In this document: positions 25,273 to 33,919 of the stretch, piece by piece
How positions within the stretch are numbered: position 1 is the first letter of the stretch
Layout of the letters: each line of letters opens with the position of its first letter
Assembly (NCBI RefSeq): GCF_016863635.1
Contig: NZ_BOPG01000077.1
Location: 1 to 64,000, forward strand
Direction of reading: 5' to 3'
DNA length: 64,000 bases
Source: Virgisporangium aurantiacum
GTDB lineage: Bacteria > Actinomycetota > Actinomycetes > Mycobacteriales > Micromonosporaceae
The notes under the pieces: model-generated
Told to the model about the DNA's origin: nothing
Databases searched by the model: none
The model's input: the letters and a program-made list of their open reading frames with translations, nothing else
Translations under genes and position numbers: made by a program

Positions 25273-27047
25273 GGCCGCGATGGTAGGTGGCCGGCGGGTT
25301 TCGGCGGCCGCCGGTCGCGCTCGGCGACCAGCGCCGCGACCTGCCGCACCCGCGCGTGCCCGGCCCACGGCCGCGCGGCGGCCAGGAACTGGTTGGCCCG
25401 CTGGTGGACCGACCAGAACCGCTGGTCGACGGTGACGGCGAGCGCTTCCGCCGCGAGGTGGCAGGCCCGCTCGACATCGCGACCCCGACCGTGGAGGGTC
25501 GCGGTCGCCAGGTCCAGCCGGCTGAGCGCCTGCGGCCCGCGCAGCTCCGCCCGGTCGAACACGGTGAGAGCGTCGGCAACCAGGCCGGCGACCTTCTCCG
25601 GCGCACCGACGCAGAGGAACGCGGTGGCGGCGTTCGCCGCGGTCCGTGCCCGGCAGTACGGCGCGGTCGCCAGGCTGACGCTCACGTCCGTCTGGGGCGG
25701 CAGCTCCTCGACCAACGTGAGTGCGTGATCGACCGCCGCCTCGACGCCGTAGCGGTCACCGAGCCGGGCCAACGCCCGCGCCTCACCGTTGATGGTCAAC
25801 CGGACGCTCTGCTGCCCCCGCGGCGCTCGGCGCCGCCCGTCCTGCGCGTAGGCCAACGCGTCGTGGAAATCGCCGGCGTAGTAGGCGATCAGGCTCTGAA
25901 CGCCCCGCGCCCAGGCCTGGACGTCCGGCTCGCCGAGGGCGTCGGTGAGGTCGAACGCCTCGGCGGCGTACCCGCGGGCGGTCGGGAAGGCACTCAGGTC
26001 GAGGGCGAGCGCGCCGAGCAATCCGGACAGGTACGTGGCGACGGTGAACAGGCGCGCCCGCTGCGGAGGATGCTGCCGACCGCCGAGCAGCTGGTCGACG
26101 TGGTCACGGAGGTCGCGAACGTGCGGCACCAACGCCGCCGGCGGACGCCGCTCACTGTCGGCGACGGCCTGCCTGACCGCCTCGTCGAGGTACCGCAGCT
26201 TCGCTTCGTCCACATTGGACGTTGCGATGCGTTGCCGGCGCAGCCAGATCGCCCGTTGTGGTTCCAGACCCGCGGGCGACGACACCGCCCGGCGGGAGCC
26301 GGCACCGTCACGCAGCACCGCCAGGTGGGCCTCCTGCAGTTCCCGCGCCGGGTCGGTGCCGAGCTGTTCGGCCAGACGGGTGCGGATGCCGGCGTAGCAT
26401 TCCAGGGCCTCGGCCGCGCGACCGGCGGCGGTCAGGGCGCGGATCTGGACGGCGACCAGGGGCTCGCACAAAGGCTCCTCGGCGACCAGCGCCGCCACCG
26501 GGGCGATCACCCGTTCGGCGCCGTGGACGGCGAAAGCGGTCTCGGCCCAGGCGACCATCGCGTCGACCCGTTCCCGTCGCCAGACCTCGCGCGTGGTATC
26601 GACCCACGAGCCGTCCAGCCCGGACAGCGGTTGTCCCTGCCAGCACCGCAACGCCGACTCCAGCAGCGCTACCCGCTCGGCACCGCCCCGGTGGTCGTCG
26701 CGGGCCTGTGCGGCCACCTGTCGGAACCGGTACAGATCGACGCGGAGCGGCTCGAGGTCGAGCAGGTACCCACCGGACCGGCCGGTGAGCGCCGCGCCGA
26801 ACCCCGCGCCGGACAGGGTCTGCCGCAGCCTGGTCACGTGCGCCTGGACCGCCCGGCGCGCAGCCGGCGGCGGCCGGTCCTCCCAGATTCGGTCTACAAG
26901 CGTGTCGACGCTCACCTGACGGCCTACCTGGGCCGCAAAGATCGCCAGCACCAGCTGCCGCTGCGGCGGGCCGACCGGCCAGCGGGCCTCGCCGGCAGCC
27001 ACCTCAACCGGTCCCAACAGGCGGATCTCCACCTCCGTCGCCCCCAT
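25269..27047 (-). CDS. SARP/BTAD transcriptional regulator with TPR-like C-terminus
   Basis: The 592-residue product has an OmpR-like DNA-binding domain (residues 5-95: VEIRLLGPVEVAAGEARWPV, RQVSVDTLVDRIWEDRPPPA, VQAHVTRLRQTLSG), then a BTAD domain (RVDLYRFRQVAAQARDDHRG up to about residue 250). The last 340 residues are helical repeats (RARLFTVATYLSGLLGALAL, GYAAEAFDLTDALGEPDVQA, AYYAGDFHDALAYAQ) like the C-terminal half of many XRE-type actinobacterial regulators, rather than the NB-ARC ATPase found in AfsR. Start at 27047 chosen because the domain begins right there. It overlaps the 2H phosphoesterase by ATGA and has no biosynthetic cluster nearby. Confidence 0.87.
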   Translation of the reverse strand: MGATEVEIRLLGPVEVAAGEARWPVGPPQRQLVLAIFAAQVGRQVSVDTLVDRIWEDRPPPAARRAVQAHVTRLRQTLSGAGFGAALTGRSGGYLLDLEPLRVDLYRFRQVAAQARDDHRGGAERVALLESALRCWQGQPLSGLDGSWVDTTREVWRRERVDAMVAWAETAFAVHGAERVIAPVAALVAEEPLCEPLVAVQIRALTAAGRAAEALECYAGIRTRLAEQLGTDPARELQEAHLAVLRDGAGSRRAVSSPAGLEPQRAIWLRRQRIATSNVDEAKLRYLDEAVRQAVADSERRPPAALVPHVRDLRDHVDQLLGGRQHPPQRARLFTVATYLSGLLGALALDLSAFPTARGYAAEAFDLTDALGEPDVQAWARGVQSLIAYYAGDFHDALAYAQDGRRRAPRGQQSVRLTINGEARALARLGDRYGVEAAVDHALTLVEELPPQTDVSVSLATAPYCRARTAANAATAFLCVGAPEKVAGLVADALTVFDRAELRGPQALSRLDLATATLHGRGRDVERACHLAAEALAVTVDQRFWSVHQRANQFLAAARPWAGHARVRQVAALVAERDRRPPKPAGHLPSRP

Positions 27048-27261
27048 GCCATCGACTTCAACCGAGCGATGACGGTAGGGCGCCCGCCGCCGCGGTCGCG
27101 ACGCCATTTCCGCGACCCGACACCCAGCCGGTTGCCGTTGGCCAGGCCACGCCTCGGATTTCCGGCCACTGACGGATAACGGTCAGAGGGAGCGCGTGTT
27201 CCCGGCCCCGGCACGGCCAAACCGGGTGACCCGCATGACGGCGGTGTGGTGTCACGATGAA

Positions 27262-27292
27262 GCGCCCCTTCCCGGGACTCGGGAAGGGGCGC
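27262..27292 (-). terminator. Perfect 13-bp hairpin terminator
   Basis: GCGCCCCTTCCCG and its exact complement CGGGAAGGGGCGC are separated by five bases. The hairpin lies 58 bases past the stop codon of the secreted protein at 27350-27742 on the minus strand and before the SARP gene. There is no U-tract, as is common for actinobacterial terminators. Confidence 0.75.
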
Positions 27293-27349
27293 GGTTCTGC
27301 GCTGCCGCGTGCGTCGGACGATCGCACAGGCCGCGCGCCGGTCATCGCC

Positions 27350-27742
27350 TCACGCGTCGAACCACCGGGTGCAGTACCCGTTGGTGTACGGCTGGAGGCA
27401 TACCTGGAACTGGGTGACGGCGCCGGGCGGCCAGTCCGCACCGACGGCCGGGCCGGATCCGTCCGGGTCCCCGACGACGCTCGTCGCGATGAAGCCGCCG
27501 GGATGCCGGTACCGGTAGTAGGTCATGACGCCCAGGCCGTCGGCGACCCGGTCGCTGGCGAATACCCGCATGTGGTTGTTCGTGACCCCGCCGTCGCCGG
27601 CGAAATACAGCCAGACCGGATGGAGCACGCTTTCGGTACGGTCGTGCGCGTACGCCGGCGCGGCGACCACCTGCGTGGCCGCGATCGAGGCTACGAGTAC
27701 GAGCGTGGTCAGGATTCCCCGACGGATGCGATTGCCTGCCAT
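27350..27742 (-). CDS. Small secreted protein of unknown function
   Basis: Translation from 27742, preceded by GAGAGGGAC, gives 130 residues with a signal peptide (RRGILTTLVLVASIAATQVV, cleavage after AYA). The mature part of about 100 residues is rich in aromatic residues (YFAGDGGVTNNHMRVFASDR, GVMTYYRYRHPGGFIAT) and has two cysteines near the C-terminus (FQVCLQPYTNGYCTRWF). I do not recognise the family; similar short secreted beta proteins occur widely in actinomycetes. Ends before a strong hairpin terminator. Confidence 0.72.
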   Translation of the reverse strand: MAGNRIRRGILTTLVLVASIAATQVVAAPAYAHDRTESVLHPVWLYFAGDGGVTNNHMRVFASDRVADGLGVMTYYRYRHPGGFIATSVVGDPDGSGPAVGADWPPGAVTQFQVCLQPYTNGYCTRWFDA

Positions 27743-28080
27743 GAACTTGTCCCTCTCTGTCACGTGGCCGTGGCCGGCCACCGGGACGAGCGTCGAACGG
27801 CGCCGTTGTCGCCGCGTTGACAGGACGTTGTCGGCCGCGTCGCGGTCGCCGGCCGCGTATCGCGTGCTGGCGGGTCGTCAGCGGCAAGGTCCGGGAGTTG
27901 CCCTTTCGGCACGCTCTTCCAGCTCTGCGACCTGACGGCCGGGCAGAGCCGTCCCATTCAGGGCCGTTCATGCGGCGTCTCCCGAACCCGGCCGGCGTTA
28001 CGGGCGCCAGCGCAACCGCGCTGCAACCCGCCGGGACATTCTCAGTGCGACGGATTCAACCCGCCACGAAGGAGTGAGCC

Positions 28081-28908
28081 ATGACGTTGTCCCACCGGCT
28101 CGCCGCGGCCTGCGCAACCGTAGCGGCGGCCTGCGCGATCCTGACCGCTACGCCGGCGCACGCAGCGTTCCCCGGCGCCCCGGAGGACGTGCGGTTCGTC
28201 GAGATCGCCAACGACCACGTAGACCTGACGTTCGTCGACATGTCGAACGCTGAGATCGAGTTCCAGGTCGAGTACAAGCAACTCGGCACGACGGCATGGA
28301 GCGTCGTGCGGACCTACCGCGACCACCGTTCGCCGCAACCGGGCGCTACCGGCGTCACCATCCGGATCAACAATTTGCCCCACACCAGCGTTGGTGGCTG
28401 CTACACGGTGTGGGTTGTCGGTGCCAATGCTCGGCTGGGAACACCGCAGAAGTGCACGAAGCCGGTCCCGTACGCGATGAAGATGGCCCGGACCTTGAGC
28501 TGGACGGCCGCGTCGGAGTCCAGCTTCGACGGCTGGCACTACGCGGTGGACCGTCAGCGCCTCTACACCGAGTTCGAATTCGACTGGTCCACCGACTACT
28601 GCTCGTCGAGCCCCGACCAGCCCTCGGGGTTCGACTTCCGCCTGCCCTGCCGCCGCCACGACTTCGGATACCGCAACTTCCGGGATCTCGACGCGTTCGA
28701 CACCTACAAGTCCAGAGTGGACGGGTCGTTCCTCGCCGACATGCTGCGGGTCTGCGATGGCGAGATACCGGTTGTCGAGCAGGTATGCGATGGCATCGCG
28801 TGGACGTACTACCAGGCGGTTGTCGTGTTCGGCGCGGTCGTCGTCAGCCCCGAAGAGATCGCGCGGTTCACCAACATGCGGGCGCAGGCCGAGGCTGGTG
28901 GGACCTGA
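28081..28908 (+). CDS. Secreted prokaryotic phospholipase A2
   Basis: The 275-residue product has GAAGGAG eight bases upstream of its ATG and a signal peptide (RLAAACATVAAACAILTATP, cleavage after AHA). Residues 30-130 form a fibronectin-III-like beta domain (DVRFVEIANDHVDLTFVD, GCYTVWVVGANA). The C-terminal 130 residues match bacterial phospholipase A2: a disulfide-bounded DYCSSSPDQPSGFDFRLPCR, then the catalytic pair RHDFGYRNF, followed by DMLRVCDGE and QVCDGIAW cysteines. It should hydrolyse the sn-2 ester of phospholipids with calcium outside the cell. A strong hairpin terminator follows. Confidence 0.87.
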   Translation: MTLSHRLAAACATVAAACAILTATPAHAAFPGAPEDVRFVEIANDHVDLTFVDMSNAEIEFQVEYKQLGTTAWSVVRTYRDHRSPQPGATGVTIRINNLPHTSVGGCYTVWVVGANARLGTPQKCTKPVPYAMKMARTLSWTAASESSFDGWHYAVDRQRLYTEFEFDWSTDYCSSSPDQPSGFDFRLPCRRHDFGYRNFRDLDAFDTYKSRVDGSFLADMLRVCDGEIPVVEQVCDGIAWTYYQAVVVFGAVVVSPEEIARFTNMRAQAEAGGT

Positions 28909-28924
28909 GCCGGTAGTCGCGATT

Positions 28925-28954
28925 CCGCGGCCGGGGCAGGCGCCCCGGCCGCGG
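28925..28954 (+). terminator. Perfect 13-bp GC hairpin terminator after phospholipase gene
   Basis: CCGCGGCCGGGGC and its exact complement GCCCCGGCCGCGG flank a four-base AGGC loop, starting 16 bases after the phospholipase stop codon. This is a very stable hairpin and separates the gene from the sulfotransferase downstream. Confidence 0.8.
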
Positions 28955-28982
28955 CGCCATCAGCGGCGCGAGGCGGGCGCGC

Positions 28983-29918
28983 ATGTCGGCATACATTGGC
29001 GGCATGCGGCGATACCAGATGATGATGTCGGACAGCGCACTGTGGACCGGATTCCCGTTCCGCGACGACGACGTCGTGATAAGCCCGCCGGCCAAATGCG
29101 GCACAAGCTGGATGCAGCTGCTGTGCGCTTTGCTGATCTTCAACTCCGTCCGGTTCCCGCGCCGGCTGACCGAGATCTCGCCGTGGCTCGACGCCGTCAC
29201 CTATGACTTCGCCGAGACGCTCGCGGCCCTGCAGGCACAACAGCACCGGCGCTTCATCAAGACCCACACCCCGCTGGACGGGCTGCCGTTGGTCGAGGGC
29301 GTGACCTACCTTTGCCTCGGGCGCGACCCGCGCGATGTCGGGGTCTCCTTCGACCACGCCGTGGCCAACATCAGCGACCAGACCAGGGCGGCGCTGACGG
29401 TCAAGAAGGGTATCGATCGCAGTGCAATGCCACCGCCACCCGAGGACCTGCGGGAGCGTTTCTGGCAATGGGCCGACGGCGAGTTCGTCAACGGCCCGAC
29501 CGGGATCGGGAGCCTGGCCAACCTGATCCAGCACCTGCAAACGTTCTGGGACAAGCGCGACGAGCCCCGGGTCGTGCTGTTTCACTACCACGACCTGCTG
29601 ACCGACCTGCCCGGCCAGCTGCAGCGCCTGGCCGAGGTGCTGGGCATCGACCTGCCCCCCGCACGCATCGCGGAGCTTGCCGCCGCGGCCGCCTTCGACA
29701 AGGTACGCCAACGGGCCGATGAGCTCGCCCCCGGTGTCGACAGCGGACTGTGGCGCGACAACCGCGCCTTTTTCCGTTCCGGCACCAGCGGGCAGTGGAA
29801 GACCCTGCTCAGCCCAGACGACGTGGCTCGCTTCGACAAGCGGCTGGCCGAGCTGGCCCGCCCCGACCTCATCGCGTGGCTGCATGCCGGTTGGCTGCAC
29901 GCGCCGGCGGCTCAATAG
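28983..29918 (+). CDS. PAPS-dependent sulfotransferase
   Basis: The 311-residue product has the two co-substrate signatures of cytosolic sulfotransferases: the 5' phosphosulfate loop VVISPPAKCGTSWMQLLCAL (normally YPKSGTTW) and the 3' phosphate motif YLCLGRDPRDVGVSFDHAVA. The catalytic histidine region FIKTHTPLDGLP is present, as is RSGTSGQWKTLLS near the C-terminus, corresponding to the RKGxxGDWK motif. It should transfer sulfate from PAPS to a hydroxyl group of an unknown acceptor. An internal ATG at 29004 is an alternative start. Monocistronic, with a strong terminator upstream. Confidence 0.88.
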   Translation: MSAYIGGMRRYQMMMSDSALWTGFPFRDDDVVISPPAKCGTSWMQLLCALLIFNSVRFPRRLTEISPWLDAVTYDFAETLAALQAQQHRRFIKTHTPLDGLPLVEGVTYLCLGRDPRDVGVSFDHAVANISDQTRAALTVKKGIDRSAMPPPPEDLRERFWQWADGEFVNGPTGIGSLANLIQHLQTFWDKRDEPRVVLFHYHDLLTDLPGQLQRLAEVLGIDLPPARIAELAAAAAFDKVRQRADELAPGVDSGLWRDNRAFFRSGTSGQWKTLLSPDDVARFDKRLAELARPDLIAWLHAGWLHAPAAQ

Positions 29919-29991
29919 GTCATATCAATCACGTGGTTGCTGTTTGCCGTACTTCCAGAAGGGCGTAGCCCGGCGCATCGATAGGCCTGGA

Positions 29992-30546
29992 ATGGCGTCG
30001 CCGTATCCCGGCTCAGACGGATATCTTCGCGCCGTGGAGCACACCAGGCGATACCGCTACGTTGGTCCGGCCGAGGTTTACGGCCGGGCGATCGCGGCGG
30101 ACGCCGTCGAAGTGGACACGCCTGCCTCGCTCGACAGGTGGCTGGCCGCGCGCGACCGCGGAGACCTCGCGGAACCGTTCACCTTCGTCGTTGTCCTCGA
30201 TGGCGTGCTCAGGCTCGCGCCGCGTCGTAGCGAACATGTCGCCTTGGCCAGCGGTGAGAGCGTTCTCGCCGCCGGCGAGATGGCGTTCGGCGTCACCGGC
30301 ACCGGCTGGCGCGTTACGGAGGTGACCAACCAGTCGACCGGGTACTGCCCCGATCCGGACTGCTGGCCTGCGGTGGCCGAGGCCCTCGACCGGGTCGGTC
30401 TACCCCATCCTGATGGCTTCACCAACCAGATCATCTTCCGCCGTTGCCCAACCTGCGGCGAACGCAACATCGTGCGGGACGACGACTTTACGTGCGCCCT
30501 GTGCGACAGCGTCCTGCCGGCGCGGTGGAACTTCATGTCCGACTGA
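29992..30546 (+). CDS. Hypothetical protein with C-terminal zinc ribbon
   Basis: The product is 184 residues from the ATG at 29992, or 170 from the GTG at 30034 (VEHTRRYRYVGP), which better matches where the conserved domain seems to start; no strong ribosome binding site decides. The centre (FTFVVVLDGVLRLAPRRSEH) is a beta domain. The C-terminus has a four-cysteine ribbon, CPTCGERNIVRDDDFTCALC, likely to bind zinc, and two further cysteines in YCPDPDCW. I recall similar uncharacterised Streptomyces proteins. Convergent with the response regulator. Confidence 0.68.
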   Translation: MASPYPGSDGYLRAVEHTRRYRYVGPAEVYGRAIAADAVEVDTPASLDRWLAARDRGDLAEPFTFVVVLDGVLRLAPRRSEHVALASGESVLAAGEMAFGVTGTGWRVTEVTNQSTGYCPDPDCWPAVAEALDRVGLPHPDGFTNQIIFRRCPTCGERNIVRDDDFTCALCDSVLPARWNFMSD

Positions 30547-30568
30547 AGGTACCGCCGGTGCTGCGGTG

Positions 30569-31273
30569 TTACACCGGTGGACGGAGGCCGGCGTCGCGGA
30601 GGAAGGTCAGCACGGCCGCGACGCGCCGGTGGATCGACTGTTCACCGCCGAGCTCCAACTTTGAGAAGATCGCGTTGACGTGCTTCTCGACGGAGGACTC
30701 CGACAGCGCGAGGCGGGCGGCGATGCCGGTGTTCCCGCGTCCCTGGGCCATCTCCCGCAACACGTCCAGTTCGCGCGCGGTCAGCTTCGCCAGCGGTGAC
30801 TCGCGCAGCCGGGCGCGCCGCGCGACCAGCGCCTCCACCACCAGGGGGTCGATCACCGATCCGCCGGCGGTCACCTCGCGCAGCGCCGACAGCAGGTGGT
30901 GCAGGTCGCCGACGCGGTCCTTGAGCAGGTAGGCGAGCCCGGCGGTGCCGTTGCGGAACAGTTCGAACGCGTATGACTCGTCGGCGTACTGGGACAGGAT
31001 CACCACGCCCACCTGCGGGTCGCTGGCCTTGATGGCGTGTGCCGCGTCGATGCCCTCCATCGCGGGCGCGCCGCCCTGCTGGCCGGCCGGCGGCATCCGG
31101 ATGTCGGTGAGCACCGCCTGCGGGCCGGCCCGCCGCACCGCGTCGAGCAGTTCCGGGCCGGAGCCGACGGCGGCGAGCACGGTCACCTCGCCGGAGTCCT
31201 CCAGCAGGCGGCGGGTGCCCTCGCGGACCAGATAGTTGTCGTCGGCGATGACGATGCGTATGGCGTCAGTCAT
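30569..31273 (-). CDS. NarL/LuxR-family response regulator
   Basis: The 234-residue product has a receiver domain (IRIVIADDNYLVREGTRRLL, phosphoacceptor aspartate in AVLTDIRMPP, conserved lysine in AYLLKDRVGD) and a C-terminal LuxR helix-turn-helix (KLTARELDVLREMAQGRGNT, ARLALSESSVEKHVNAIFSK). The ATG overlaps the end of the sensor kinase gene by eight bases, so the pair forms one operon. It probably activates the divergent membrane protein/multicopper oxidase genes, whose promoter region contains a perfect 20-base palindrome. Confidence 0.93.
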   Translation of the reverse strand: MTDAIRIVIADDNYLVREGTRRLLEDSGEVTVLAAVGSGPELLDAVRRAGPQAVLTDIRMPPAGQQGGAPAMEGIDAAHAIKASDPQVGVVILSQYADESYAFELFRNGTAGLAYLLKDRVGDLHHLLSALREVTAGGSVIDPLVVEALVARRARLRESPLAKLTARELDVLREMAQGRGNTGIAARLALSESSVEKHVNAIFSKLELGGEQSIHRRVAAVLTFLRDAGLRPPV

Positions 31274-33308
31274 CGGCGTCCTCCTGCCAGGCCAGCGGGA
31301 TCTCGCCGCGCAGCGTCGTGCCCAGCCCCGGCCTGCTGGCCACCGCAAGCGTCCCGTGCACGACCGACATCCGATCGGCGAGGCCCGACAGCCCCAGGCC
31401 CCGGGGCGCTGCCGGGTCGAAGCCCCGGCCGTCGTCGCGGACCTCGACCACCAGCCGCCCGTTCGGCTGGGCCAGCCCGACGGTGACGCGTCCGGCGCCG
31501 GAGTGCTTGACGGCGTTGGTCAGCGCCTCGGACAGCAGGTACCAGGCAGCGGTCTCGACGTGTGGGGCGTACCGCACGCCGCGCAGGCTCGTCTCGGCCT
31601 CGATCACCACCTCGAGCGGCAGCCGGCCGGCATGGCCCTCCAGCGCGTCGAGGAGGCCCTGGTCGGCGAGGACCGGCGGGTGGATCGAGTGCGCGAACTC
31701 GCGCAGGCCGGCCAGGAGCGTGCCGAGGTCGCGCTGGAGTTCCTCGAGCGCCTCGCCCGCGCGGGAGTCGCCCCGGCGCAGGCGTTCCCGGGCCATCGCC
31801 AGCTTCGCGCTGCTCACCACCAGATCCTGCTGGACGCCGTCGTGCAGGTCGCGCTGGATGCGCTGCCGCTCGGTGTCCTGGGCGCGGGCGAGACGGGCCC
31901 GCGACCTGGTCAGCTCGGCGGCCTGCTGGCGGATGACGTCAAGACGACTGGCCAGTTCCGCGGCCAGGTACAGGTTCCGCACCGCCGTAGCGGCCTGCCC
32001 GGCGAGGTGGCCGAGCAGCGTGCGGTCCTCGGGCAGCAGGGGGCCGTCGCGGCGCGGGCCGCACTCGATCCGGCCGAGGAGGATCCCGGCCTGGGTCAGC
32101 GGAACCACGAGGGCCGGTTCTTCACCGCCGGTGCCGGCCTCTCCGGCCAGCGGCGCGCTGCCGGGCGGGTCGAGCACCACCCGCGCCCAATGCAGTCCCA
32201 GTCCGTGGCGGACCACGCCGGCGAGTTCGGGCAGCAGTTCGGCCGGTGAGGACTCCAGCATCGCCCCGAACCGGGCCAGCACCTCGTAGCCGTCGAGCCG
32301 GGCTCCGAACACCCACCGGTCAGCCCACCGGTCGAGCCGGCGCCAGACCGGCTGGAACAGCAGGGTGGCGCACACCGCGAACAGCACCACCACCCCGGTC
32401 GGCAGGTATTCGCCGGCCAACGCACCCAGCGCGGCCGCGACCGCGACGTAGCTGACCGCGATGAGACCCATGAGCGTGCGGTACCGCACCGGACGGTCGA
32501 TCGCGAAGACGCCGTCATGGAACACCGCGACCACGATCGACCCGAGCGTGAGCACCAGCACCACCGGCCACATGACAAACGACAGCAGCTCCAGCAGGGA
32601 CGGATCCGCCACCCAGACGAGCACCAGATACCACAGCCAGACGCTCATCCCCGCCGCCAGGCCCAGCAGCAACCAACGGATCCGGCGTCGCTCGGGCTCC
32701 CCGTACCGGCGGTAGCGCACGGCGAGCAGGACGAGCCCGCCCGCGCTCCAGACCGCGAACGCCTTGTCGGTGAACTCGCCGGCGCCGCCCAGCGCACCGG
32801 CGACCGGCCAGTGGAGCGGGCTGACGATCGCCGGTTGGGAGTCCGGGAACAGACCCGCGGGCATCGTGGGGTGGGACACCGCGAGCAGCACGGGAAGCAA
32901 CAGGCCCACGAGAGCCGAGATCCGCAGGGTCCACCGCACGCCGGGCCGGTCGGCGGTGCCGGTCGGGAACAGTCCGATCATCCCTATGGTGGCGACCACC
33001 TGGGCGTTCCCGGCCCAGGCCTGCGCCAGCGCGACCGTCCACGCCAGCGACCAACCGCTGACCTCCGGCAGGACGCTGTCGCCCAGGCATCCCTCGATCG
33101 CGAAACTGGTTCCCACCGCGAGCAACCACGTCGACATGGGGTGGTCGGGCCGCCGGAGTGTCGCGACGAGCCCGACCGCGTAGAACGGGCCGGGCCCGAG
33201 CAGTGCCCAGCCGGCGCTCGGCGGGTCGCCGACCGTCAGTTCGATCGCCACCGCCGCGGCCAGCGCGAGGCCTCCCACGGTCGCGAGCGCGAGGGATCCG
33301 GGCCGCAT
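31266..33308 (-). CDS. Sensor histidine kinase (HisKA_3 type)
   Basis: The 680-residue product from the ATG at 33308 has about eight N-terminal transmembrane helices (for example SLALATVGGLALAAAVAIEL, VVLVLTLGSIVVAVFHDGVF), a GAF-like linker, the dimerisation/phosphoacceptor sequence QRIQRDLHDGVQQDLVVSSA, and an HATPase with LLSEALTNAVKHSGAG, VRDDGRGFDP and GLGLSGLADRMSVVHG. The frame stays open upstream to 33452, across the palindrome, so the start is not certain. It forms a two-component system with the overlapping response regulator. Signal unknown; the divergent copper oxidase suggests copper or redox stress as one possibility. Confidence 0.92.
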   Translation of the reverse strand: MRPGSLALATVGGLALAAAVAIELTVGDPPSAGWALLGPGPFYAVGLVATLRRPDHPMSTWLLAVGTSFAIEGCLGDSVLPEVSGWSLAWTVALAQAWAGNAQVVATIGMIGLFPTGTADRPGVRWTLRISALVGLLLPVLLAVSHPTMPAGLFPDSQPAIVSPLHWPVAGALGGAGEFTDKAFAVWSAGGLVLLAVRYRRYGEPERRRIRWLLLGLAAGMSVWLWYLVLVWVADPSLLELLSFVMWPVVLVLTLGSIVVAVFHDGVFAIDRPVRYRTLMGLIAVSYVAVAAALGALAGEYLPTGVVVLFAVCATLLFQPVWRRLDRWADRWVFGARLDGYEVLARFGAMLESSPAELLPELAGVVRHGLGLHWARVVLDPPGSAPLAGEAGTGGEEPALVVPLTQAGILLGRIECGPRRDGPLLPEDRTLLGHLAGQAATAVRNLYLAAELASRLDVIRQQAAELTRSRARLARAQDTERQRIQRDLHDGVQQDLVVSSAKLAMARERLRRGDSRAGEALEELQRDLGTLLAGLREFAHSIHPPVLADQGLLDALEGHAGRLPLEVVIEAETSLRGVRYAPHVETAAWYLLSEALTNAVKHSGAGRVTVGLAQPNGRLVVEVRDDGRGFDPAAPRGLGLSGLADRMSVVHGTLAVASRPGLGTTLRGEIPLAWQEDADD

Positions 33309-33351
33309 GGCCACAGTCTGCGACGCCGGCCGCCGTCGGGGAAGGAGGAAC

Positions 33352-33371
33352 ACCGCAACCGCGGTTGCGGT
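33352..33371. promoter_or_regulatory. Perfect 20-base palindrome in divergent promoter region
   Basis: ACCGCAACCGCGGTTGCGGT reads identically on both strands. It lies between the kinase start (33308) and the membrane protein start (33464), where promoters in both directions are expected. A LuxR-type dimer could bind it; it could also be chance GC palindromy, but 20 perfect bases is long. Confidence 0.5.
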
Positions 33372-33463
33372 AATCCGCACCCGGGCGGGTGGTCTGCCTG
33401 GTGTCGGACGGGCGACGTCCGCTTCTAGCGTCGTGGCGCCGGCCCAACGCAAGGAGCGACCAC

Positions 33464-33919
33464 ATGACCACCGAGACCCTTACCGGTAGATCCATCGCGC
33501 CGCCGGATCGCGGTCCCCGCGCCTCGTTGCAGGTGCTGCGGGTCGTCGCGGTACTGCACTCGCTGGCCTTCCTCGGCCAGCCGGTGTTCGCCGGCGGGTA
33601 CCTCATGGGCGACGTCGACTCGCTCACCCTGCACGACCTCAACGCCTTCGTGATCACCGGCCTGGACGTGGTGCAGCTGGTCGCCGCGATCGTCTACTTC
33701 TGGGGTGGACGCGGGCGGGCGTGGCCGATCTGGGCCAGCCTCGCCGTCGCCCTGGCCGTCGAGGTCCAGGTCGGCACGGGATTCGAGCGCCTGCTCGTGG
33801 TCCACCTGCCACTCGGCGTCTCGCTGACGGTCACCCAGATCCTGATCACCGTGTGGCTGTTCCGCGCGGCCGCCGCGCACCCCCGTCGACGCAAATCCCG
33901 CGCGGACGGTGACCGGTGA
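33464..33919 (+). CDS. Small four-helix membrane protein
   Basis: The 151-residue product begins at 33464 with AAGGAG seven bases upstream. It has four hydrophobic helices (VLRVVAVLHSLAFLGQPVFA, AFVITGLDVVQLVAAIVYFW, PIWASLAVALAVEVQVG, LLVVHLPLGVSLTVTQILIT) and a basic C-terminal tail. Family not recognised. Its stop codon overlaps the GTG start of the multicopper oxidase (GTGA), so the two are cotranscribed and probably work together or are coregulated by the divergent two-component system. Confidence 0.8.
   Translation: MTTETLTGRSIAPPDRGPRASLQVLRVVAVLHSLAFLGQPVFAGGYLMGDVDSLTLHDLNAFVITGLDVVQLVAAIVYFWGGRGRAWPIWASLAVALAVEVQVGTGFERLLVVHLPLGVSLTVTQILITVWLFRAAAAHPRRRKSRADGDR

Noticed and set aside
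25287..27179. Plus-strand frame of 630 codons
   Set aside because: It is the shadow of the SARP gene, with Arg/Gln/Gly-rich composition and no domain.
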